Assembly (NCBI GenBank): GCA_963809795.1
Contig: CAWELN010000011.1
Location: 62,001 to 126,000 of the forward strand
DNA: 64,000 nucleotides
Direction of reading: 5' to 3'
DNA from: DASUAS01 sp963809795
GTDB taxonomy: Bacteria; Actinomycetota; Acidimicrobiia; IMCC26256; DASPTH01
Part shown: piece after piece, positions 58,828 through 64,000 of the stretch
How positions within the stretch are numbered: position 1 is the first letter of the stretch
How the letters are laid out: every line of letters starts with the position of its first letter
Position numbers and translations under genes: made by a program
The notes under the pieces: generated by a model
Seen by the model: the letters and a program-made list of their open reading frames with translations, nothing else
Told to the model about the DNA's origin: nothing
Database searches by the model: none

Positions 58828-59607
58828 ATGACCAAAGCCGTGCGACTCGAGTTCGACGGACCCGTCGCGGTCATCACCAACGACAACGTCGACAAGCACA
58901 ACGCGTTCGACGACGACATGGACCTTCAGCTCTTCGCCATCCTCGGCGAGCTCACCGAGCGGCCCGACGTGCGCGCGGTGATCTGGCGCGGCGAGGGCAA
59001 GTCGTTCTCGTCGGGGCGCGACGTGTCGGCGATCGGTGGTGAGCAGGTCGAGCTCAGCCACCACGAGCTGATGAGCCGGGGCCACCGCGGGATCCTGCAG
59101 CTCTTCGACATCGAGGCGCCGGTGATCGTCGCCATGCAGGGATGGTCGATCGGCGCGTCGTTCCAGCGGGCGTTGTTGTGTGACATCCGTGTCGCCGCCG
59201 AGGGTGCGCGGTTCATGCTCCCCGAGGTCACGCACGGGGTGATCCCCGACACCGGTGGGGTGGCGCGGCTGTTCGAGATCTGCGGGCACGGCGTCGCGTC
59301 CGACCTCGTGCTCACCGGCCGGCCGATGGGGGTCGACGAGGCCTACGCCCACGGCATCGTGTCGCGGGTGGTGCCGCCGGAGGCGCTCGACGAGACCGTC
59401 ACCGAGATGGCGCACAAGATCGCGGCCGCGCCGGCGGTCACCGTGAAGATGGCCCGTCGGGTGCTGCGCCACCTCTCCGAGGCCGACCTCCGCTCGTCGA
59501 TGGCCGAGGAGCTGATCGCCCAGACGTTCATCGCCAAGTCCGACGACATGGCGGAGTTCCGCGCCGCCCGCGCCGAGGGCCGGGCCCCGAAGTTCACCGG
59601 GAGCTGA
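58828..59607 (+). CDS. Enoyl-CoA hydratase/isomerase family protein
   Basis: 259-residue crotonase-fold protein. The oxyanion-hole stretch SFSSGRDVSAIGG and MQGWSIGASFQRALLCDIRVAAEGARFMLPEVTHGVIPDTGG place it in the family; a glutamate is kept in LPEVTHG, while the second catalytic position, PDTGG, has Asp in place of the usual PGxGG, so hydration cannot be assumed. GGAGGA precedes the ATG. The next gene follows after 4 bp. Confidence 0.9.
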   Translation: MTKAVRLEFDGPVAVITNDNVDKHNAFDDDMDLQLFAILGELTERPDVRAVIWRGEGKSFSSGRDVSAIGGEQVELSHHELMSRGHRGILQLFDIEAPVIVAMQGWSIGASFQRALLCDIRVAAEGARFMLPEVTHGVIPDTGGVARLFEICGHGVASDLVLTGRPMGVDEAYAHGIVSRVVPPEALDETVTEMAHKIAAAPAVTVKMARRVLRHLSEADLRSSMAEELIAQTFIAKSDDMAEFRAARAEGRAPKFTGS

Positions 59608-59611
59608 GACC

Positions 59612-60496
59612 ATGAGCACCGAACTACCGGGCCTCCCCGGCCCGCCCGCGCTCGGTGAGACCGCGTTGCCGGCCGGCACGTTCGACGGCACCGCGGTGTT
59701 CGTGACCGGCGCCGGCACCGGCCTGGGCAAGGCCATCGCGCTGGAGTTCGCCCGGCTCGGCGCCTCGATCGTGATCGCCAGCCGCAAGCCCGAGCACCTC
59801 GAAGCCGGCCACGAGGCGGTGGCGGCGCTGGGCGCGCCGGTCACGACCGTCGGGTGCGACATCCGCGATCCCGAGCAGATCGCGGCCGCGTTCGACGCCG
59901 CCGAGTCGGCGTACGGGCTGCCGCAGGTGCTGATCAACAACGCGGCGGCGAACTTCCCCGTGCCGGCCGAGGACATGTCGCCGAACGCGTGGCGCACCGT
60001 GGTCGACATCACCCTCAACGGCACGTTCTTCTGCGCGCGCGAGTTCGCGCGGCGTCACCTCGAGGCCGACACGCCAGGTTCGATCGTCAACGTCGGCGCG
60101 TCGTACGCGTGGACCGGCGGTCCGGGGTTCGCGCACAGCGCGGCGGCCAAGGCGGGGGTGAAGAACATGGTCGAGACGCTGGCGGTGGAGTGGGCGCCGT
60201 ACGGCATCCAGGTGAACGGCCTCGTGCCCGGCCTGTTCCCGCACGAGGACATGACCGCCGACATCCAGGGCAACCTCGCCCGCACCCGCGAGAAGGACCT
60301 CGCCCAGCCCGCACTGCGGGTCGGGCAGCTGCGGGAGCTCGGGTGGGCGGCGACGTTCCTCGCCTCGCCGTACGCCCGGTTCATCTCCGGTCACACGCTC
60401 GTGGTCGACGGCGCGAACTGGCAACGGCGCGCGCTCACCAACCCGCCGGTCGTCACGGTGCGCGACCAGATGGGCAAGGGCCCGTTCGGCAGCTGA
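59612..60496 (+). CDS. SDR of the 2,4-dienoyl-CoA reductase type
   Basis: 294-residue SDR. The coenzyme motif is FVTGAGTGLGKAIALEFARLGASIVIASRK. The active site departs from YxxxK: GASYAWTGGPGFAHSAAAKAGV has Tyr well upstream and Ser-xxx-Lys at the usual place, the arrangement known in mitochondrial 2,4-dienoyl-CoA reductase. NNAAANFPVPAEDMSPNAW and VDITLNGTFF also match that group. It would use NADPH to reduce a dienoyl-CoA made from unsaturated acids. It follows the crotonase by 4 bp and is followed by the amidohydrolase after 8 bp. Confidence 0.88.
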   Translation: MSTELPGLPGPPALGETALPAGTFDGTAVFVTGAGTGLGKAIALEFARLGASIVIASRKPEHLEAGHEAVAALGAPVTTVGCDIRDPEQIAAAFDAAESAYGLPQVLINNAAANFPVPAEDMSPNAWRTVVDITLNGTFFCAREFARRHLEADTPGSIVNVGASYAWTGGPGFAHSAAAKAGVKNMVETLAVEWAPYGIQVNGLVPGLFPHEDMTADIQGNLARTREKDLAQPALRVGQLRELGWAATFLASPYARFISGHTLVVDGANWQRRALTNPPVVTVRDQMGKGPFGS

Positions 60497-60504
60497 TCAC
60501 CCCG

Positions 60505-61354
60505 GTGATCGTCGACACCCACGTCCACGTCGTCGCGCCCGACACGGGGCGCTACCCGCTTCGGCCGTCGGGCGTCGGCAGCCAGTGGTTCCGGGACCAC
60601 CCCGTGAGCGCGGAGGAGTACGCCGCCGCGGCACGGGACGCGGGTGTCGAGCGTGCCGTGCTGGTGCAGGCGCACGGTGCGTACGGGGCCGACAACCGCT
60701 ACGTGGTCGACGCGGTGGCCACCGCACCCGACCGGTTCGTCAGCGTCTGCATCGTGGACCCCGGCGATCCCGATCCCGCCGCGACCCTGCGTGCGCTGGC
60801 CGCGGGAGCCCGGCGTCGCCGGGGTCCGGCTGTTCGGCATCGGTGCCACGCCGCCGACGTGGTTCGACGACGCGACCGGCGCCGCCCTCTGGGCCGCCGC
60901 CATCGACCTCGAGCTCCGGCTGGTGGCGACGCTCCTGACCCCCGAGCTGCCGCGGCTCGTGCGGATGGTCGCGCAATTCCCCGGCGTGCCCGTCGTGCTC
61001 GACCACTGCGGCTTCCCCGATCTCGCCGGCGGGCCTCCGTACCCGGCGGCCCAGCCGCTCTTCGCGCTGGCCGACCTGCCGTCGGTGCACCTCAAGGTCA
61101 CGTCACACCTCCTCGAGGACGCCGAGCCGCGCTCGGCCGACGGCGCGGCGACGCTCGTCGATCGGCTCGCGGCCACGTTCGGTCCCGAGCGCCTGGTGTG
61201 GGGATCCGACTACCCCCAGACCCACGACCGCTCGTACGCCCAGCTCGTCGCCCTCGGTCGCGGCGCCGCCGTTTCGCTCCCGCGGGCCGACCGGGACGCG
61301 TTCCTGGGCGGGAACGCCCTGCGGCTGTGGCCCGCGCTGGCGAACGCGCGCTGA
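60505..61354 (+). pseudogene. Amidohydrolase-2 family protein, frameshifted
   Basis: About 282-residue TIM-barrel hydrolase if repaired. The GTG start at 60505 leads VIVDTHVHVVAPDTGRYPL; the second part, in the next frame, has GVRLFGIGATPPTWFDD, VVLDHCGFPDLAGG and LVWGSDYPQTHDRSYAQ, the metal and catalytic motifs of the family. One extra G in the run at 60804-60806 shifts the frame (ALAA should join EPGVAGV). No stop is created at once, so only careful comparison shows it. A sequencing error is likely. It is the fourth gene of the LLM-crotonase-SDR unit. Confidence 0.8.
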
Positions 61355-61382
61355 ATCCTCACACAACTCTCACTCCGGTCTC

Positions 61383-61398
61383 ATCGGCCGGCGCCGAT
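61383..61398. promoter_or_regulatory. Inverted repeat ATCGGC-CGGC-GCCGAT before the GT2 gene
   Basis: Perfect 6-bp arms, 10 nt before the ATG at 61409. It overlaps the likely -10 (GATCAT, 61396-61401), so it could be an operator, or the hairpin could end the preceding transcript. Confidence 0.35.
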
Positions 61399-61408
61399 CA
61401 TCGCGGGC

Positions 61409-62203
61409 ATGGCCCACGCGTTCGCTCCCGTCCCCGAACCGCTCCCGGTGTCGTCGGGGTTGGCGCCGTCGACGCTCGTGGTGCTGCCCACGTACGAGGA
61501 GGCCGACAACATCGACGCCGTGCTCCGGCGCGTCCGCGACGCCGCCCCGCACGCGCACGTGCTCGTGGTCGACGACGCCAGCCCCGACGGCACCGCCGCG
61601 CTCGCCGACGAGGTGGCACGCGAGCTCGGCGCGATCTCCGTCCTGCGCCGTCCCGCGCCGGCGGGACTGGGCTCGGCGTACCGCGACGGGTTCCGGTGGG
61701 GTCTCGCCCGCGGCTACGACGTGTTGGTCGAGATGGATTCCGACCTGTCGCACGACCCGGCGGTGCTGCCGGTGCTGCTGCGGCGGCTCGACGCCGGCGC
61801 CGATCTCGTCATCGGGTCGCGGTACGTCCCCGGCGGCATCGCGGCCGACTGGCCGTGGCCCCGGCGCATGATCTCGCGCCTCGGCTGCCGCTACGCACAG
61901 GTGATGCTGCGGCTCGACACCCGCGACGCGACGTCGGGCTACCGCGCCTATCGCGCCGACGCGCTGCGCGCCGTCGATCTCGACACCGTGCGCGCCAACG
62001 GGTACGGCTTCCAGGTGGAGATGGCGTACCGCGTCAGCGCGGCCGGCGGCAAAGTCCGCGAGATCCCCATCGAGTTCCGCGACCGGCGGGCCGGACGGTC
62101 GAAGATGTCGTCAGACATCGTCGTCGAGGCCCTGTGGCTGGTGACGAAGTGGGGCGTGCGCGACCGCCTCATGCGGCGCGGCCGGACTCCAGCGCGTCGC
62201 TGA
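61409..62203 (+). CDS. GT2 glycosyltransferase, polyprenol-phosphate mannose synthase type
   Basis: 264-residue inverting glycosyltransferase of the dolichyl-phosphate mannose synthase (DPM1/Ppm1) group. It makes a polyprenyl-phosphate sugar donor at the inner membrane face. VVLPTYEEADNIDAVLRRV opens the fold, VVDDASPDGTAALADEV and VEMDSDLSHDP give the nucleotide and DxD metal motifs, GSRYVPGG is family-typical, and ATSGYRAYRADAL follows. There is no C-terminal membrane pair, as in soluble DPM1. Actinobacterial members feed mannosylation of lipoglycans and glycoproteins. Its 3' end overlaps the convergent TetR gene by 35 bp. Confidence 0.9.
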   Translation: MAHAFAPVPEPLPVSSGLAPSTLVVLPTYEEADNIDAVLRRVRDAAPHAHVLVVDDASPDGTAALADEVARELGAISVLRRPAPAGLGSAYRDGFRWGLARGYDVLVEMDSDLSHDPAVLPVLLRRLDAGADLVIGSRYVPGGIAADWPWPRRMISRLGCRYAQVMLRLDTRDATSGYRAYRADALRAVDLDTVRANGYGFQVEMAYRVSAAGGKVREIPIEFRDRRAGRSKMSSDIVVEALWLVTKWGVRDRLMRRGRTPARR

Positions 62204-62738
62204 ACATCGCGACCATGCGCCGGTAGCTCTCGCGGACCGACGCCGGACGCCGCAGCACCCCGGCGTGGTCCAGGGTGAGGAAGCCGTGGATCCCCGACCA
62301 CACGGCGCGGTGCGCGTGGACCTCCGCGGCCCCGTGGAGCCCGAACGACTCCAGCACGCGGGTCAGCGCCTCCGCGGCGCGGAGGTTGGCGGCATCGAGC
62401 TCGTGGTCGTCGCCGGGATCGCGGATGGTCGCGGCGTAGAGCCCGGGATGGCGGGCGGCAAAGTCCCAGTACGCCTCGGCGATCGCCGCCAGCGCGTCCC
62501 GACCGACCCGGCCGATCACCGAGGAGCGCAGCTCGTCGCCGAGGAGCCGGACCGAGTGCAGCGCCAGATCGCGCAGCAGGCCGTCGAGCCCGTCGACGTG
62601 CGCGTAGAGCGACTGGCTCCGGATGCCGAGCCGGGTCGCCAGCGCGGCGAGCGTCAGCGCCTCGACGCCCTGCTCGTCGGCGAGGGCGGCGGCGGCGTCG
62701 ATCACCGCCGCGTGGTCGAGCCCCACCTGCGTCGCCAT
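62169..62738 (-). CDS. TetR family transcriptional regulator (WHG C-domain)
   Basis: 189 residues. The DNA-binding helix-turn-helix is VIDAAAALADEQGVEALTLAALATRLGIRSQSLYAHVDGLDGLLRDLA. The C-terminal half, with AEAYWDFAARHPGLYAATIRDPG and HAHRAVWSGIHGFLTLDHAG, is the TetR_C WHG type. GGAGG precedes the ATG. The downstream gene converges and overlaps by 35 bp. The enoyl-CoA hydratase ends 73 bp upstream on the same strand and is a likely target. Confidence 0.9.
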   Translation of the reverse strand: MATQVGLDHAAVIDAAAALADEQGVEALTLAALATRLGIRSQSLYAHVDGLDGLLRDLALHSVRLLGDELRSSVIGRVGRDALAAIAEAYWDFAARHPGLYAATIRDPGDDHELDAANLRAAEALTRVLESFGLHGAAEVHAHRAVWSGIHGFLTLDHAGVLRRPASVRESYRRMVAMFSDALESGRAA

Positions 62739-62811
62739 GCGGGCCTCCGGGTGCGCCAGTCTGATGACCTCAGCAAGATACCTGGGGGCATCAGTCGAGC
62801 GACGGCCCCCT

Positions 62812-63588
62812 TCACCCCGCCGACGTGCCGTGCCGGCCCGCGCCCGCCGCGAACCGGGCGGCACCGGCCCGCGCCTCCCCCGACCGCAACACGTCCATGC
62901 CGTGGCCCATCTCCACCGTGAGCGCCCGAGCGAGCGGGAGGTCCCACTGCTCGTAGAGCGAGGCCCGGTCGCTCCGCAGGCAGCCCTGGGGCAGAGCCGC
63001 GAGCTGCTCCGCCAGCGCCACCGCGGCCTCGCGCGCGGTGCCCGAGGGCACCACCCGCGTCGCCAGCCCCATGCGCAGCGCCTCCTCCGCGCCCACCGGG
63101 CGTCCGGTGAGCACGAGGTCGAGGGCCGGCCCCTGCCCGATCAGCCGCGGGAGGCGCACGGTGCCGCCGTCGACGAGCGGCACCCCCCAGCGCCGGCAGA
63201 AGACGCCGAACACCGCGTCGTCGGCCATCACCCGCAGGTCGCACCACAACGCGAGCTCGAGGCCACCGGCGACCGCGTGGCCCTCCACCGCCGCGACCAC
63301 CGGCTTGGCCAGGACCCGCCGCGTCGGGCCCATCGGCCCGTCGCCGTCGAGCGAGACCCGGTTGCCCCGGGCCCCGCCGGGCTCGCTCATCGCCTTGAGG
63401 TCGGCGCCCGCGCAGAACGTGCCTCCGGCGCCGGTCAGCACCGCGACCGAGAGGTCGGCATCGGCCTCGAAGCGCTCGAACGCATCGACGAGAGCATCGG
63501 CGGTGGGCCCGTCGACCGCGTTGCGCGTCTCGGGTCGGTCGATGGTGACGACCGCGACCGGACCGTCGGTCTCGAAGTGCACTGCCAA
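62812..63588 (-). CDS. Enoyl-CoA hydratase/isomerase family protein
   Basis: 258-residue crotonase: VAVVTIDRPETRNAVDG, TFCAGADLKAM oxyanion hole, VEGHAVAGGLELALWCDLRV and the second stretch VFGVFCRRWGVPLVDGGTVRLPRLIGQG. The glutamate pair used for hydration is not obvious (CRRWG and VDGG in their places), so isomerase or other crotonase chemistry is possible. A TTG at 63588 is the likely start, 4-6 nt behind GAGGAGGAG; GTG 63582 is the alternative. It ends 73 bp before the TetR gene and starts 20 bp after a small membrane-protein gene. Confidence 0.88.
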   Translation of the reverse strand: MAVHFETDGPVAVVTIDRPETRNAVDGPTADALVDAFERFEADADLSVAVLTGAGGTFCAGADLKAMSEPGGARGNRVSLDGDGPMGPTRRVLAKPVVAAVEGHAVAGGLELALWCDLRVMADDAVFGVFCRRWGVPLVDGGTVRLPRLIGQGPALDLVLTGRPVGAEEALRMGLATRVVPSGTAREAAVALAEQLAALPQGCLRSDRASLYEQWDLPLARALTVEMGHGMDVLRSGEARAGAARFAAGAGRHGTSAG

Positions 63589-63608
63589 CGGGCTCCTCCT
63601 CGGACGCG

Positions 63609-64000
63609 TCAGTACGCGATGACGTCGCGCAACGCGATCACCACGATGGTGAGCACGATGTCACATCCGATCGCGACCGCCGCGACCACCGGACTCCAGC
63701 GGTGCTGCAGGCGGACCGCTTCGGTGCCTCCGATGCCGAGGCGGTCACCGAGCCCGGCGAGCAGCGACGGGACGCTCACCAGCCACACGACGATGGCGAG
63801 CTGCCCGCACGCGAGCGGGATGCCCGAGCCGGTGGCGAGCGCGACCGCGGCGGTCACGAGGAGGATCAGCACCGGCGCGATCAGCTGGGCGAGGACGAAC
63901 TGGAGTCGCTTGACGAGGGGCGCGGGACCGGGGTCGTCGGTGGTGAGCTCGACCGGCACCCCGAGCGCGTCGGACACCGCGGTCGGCTCGAGGGCCCGGC
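63609..64000 (-). CDS. Small membrane protein, unknown function (5' end probably beyond the window)
   Basis: At least 122 residues with three or four hydrophobic helices: FVLAQLIAPVLILLVTAAVALA, LACGQLAIVVWLVSVPSLLAGLG and VVAAVAIGCDIVLTIVVIALRDV. I do not recognise a family. A GTG at 63977 could start it, but no ribosome-binding site precedes it and the frame is open to the window edge, so the true start is probably outside. It is followed on the same strand by the crotonase gene after 20 bp and may be co-transcribed with it. Confidence 0.6.
   Translation of the reverse strand, partial: RALEPTAVSDALGVPVELTTDDPGPAPLVKRLQFVLAQLIAPVLILLVTAAVALATGSGIPLACGQLAIVVWLVSVPSLLAGLGDRLGIGGTEAVRLQHRWSPVVAAVAIGCDIVLTIVVIALRDVIAY

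Noticed and set aside
1..64000. tRNA, rRNA, CRISPR, prophage or insertion sequence
   Set aside because: No cloverleaf-like sequence, regularly spaced repeat, transposase, integrase or phage gene could be found by reading both strands.

Overview
The window is very GC-rich, almost completely coding, and uses many GTG starts, ATGA/GTGA/TGATG stop-start overlaps and leaderless starts placed 6-9 nt behind a TANNNT -10 box. Together with F420-dependent (LLM-class) oxidoreductases, many acyl-CoA enzymes, a CGAAC-N4-GTTCG SOS box and a polyprenol-phosphate mannosyltransferase-like enzyme, this points to an actinomycete. A lipid- and xenobiotic-degrading member of the Acidimicrobiia or a relative is my best guess, but no rRNA or taxonomic marker is present. 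I see no tRNA, rRNA, CRISPR array, phage or insertion sequence. No stretch longer than about 160 bases lacks a gene.

Layout. 1-2.7 kb: two tandem branched-chain-amino-acid-type substrate-binding proteins (minus), one broken by a 1-base insertion. 2.8-4.2 kb: a GH4 glycosidase. 4.3-7.8 kb: operon of acyl-CoA synthetase, DUF35 zinc-ribbon/OB protein, thiolase-like protein lacking the catalytic Cys, and a CMD-family protein. 7.9-12.3 kb: HIBADH-like dehydrogenase, amidohydrolase, phosphotransferase (frameshifted), SRPBCC protein, SDR. 12.3-17.5 kb (minus): SDR, copper amine oxidase and amidase operon, then TesB thioesterase. 17.6-21.6 kb: AMP-ligase, then a MerR regulator, VOC protein and an O6-methylguanine methyltransferase/AlkA fusion. 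21.6-30.7 kb: second acyl-CoA synthetase, LLM oxidoreductase, MMPL/HAE3 transporter, N-acyl-D-amino-acid deacylase, BKACE, TauD dioxygenase, TetR. 30.9-34.6 kb: amidohydrolase, then an arsenate/chromate-type island (ArsR-ArsC fusion, VOC, ChrA). 34.6-39.3 kb: MDR reductase, P450, adenosine deaminase, PhyH dioxygenase, NTF2-like protein. 39.4-45.7 kb: seven-gene operon MDR-SDR-SDR-ACAD-HAD-APH kinase-TetR. 45.7-48.1 kb: third substrate-binding protein and an unrecognised protein with an HxD...H pattern. 48.1-54.1 kb: three acyl-CoA dehydrogenases and a DapB-like reductase, divergent from an AMP-ligase across 22 bp. 54.1-57.8 kb: SOS-boxed DNA polymerase IV, a small helical protein, a NIPSNAP-like protein and an NYN-LOTUS protein. 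57.9-64 kb: LLM, crotonase, dienoyl-CoA-reductase-like SDR, amidohydrolase (frameshifted), dolichyl-phosphate-mannose-synthase-like GT2, TetR, crotonase, membrane protein.

How the genes work together. Most are modular parts for activating carboxylic acids to CoA thioesters and oxidising them: four acyl-CoA ligases, four ACADs, two crotonases, six SDRs (one of them the dienoyl-CoA-reductase type), a thioesterase, a thiolase-like protein and BKACE. Peripheral oxygenases, amidohydrolases and a P450 are placed beside them, and ABC-type binding proteins are present without permeases or ATPases. The most interesting unit is the ACAD-HAD-APH trio in the 39.4-45.7 kb operon, which reproduces as three separate proteins the domain set of animal ACAD10. 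Six genes carry apparent single-base indels; these look more like sequence errors than decay, and coordinates of those genes should be read with that in mind.
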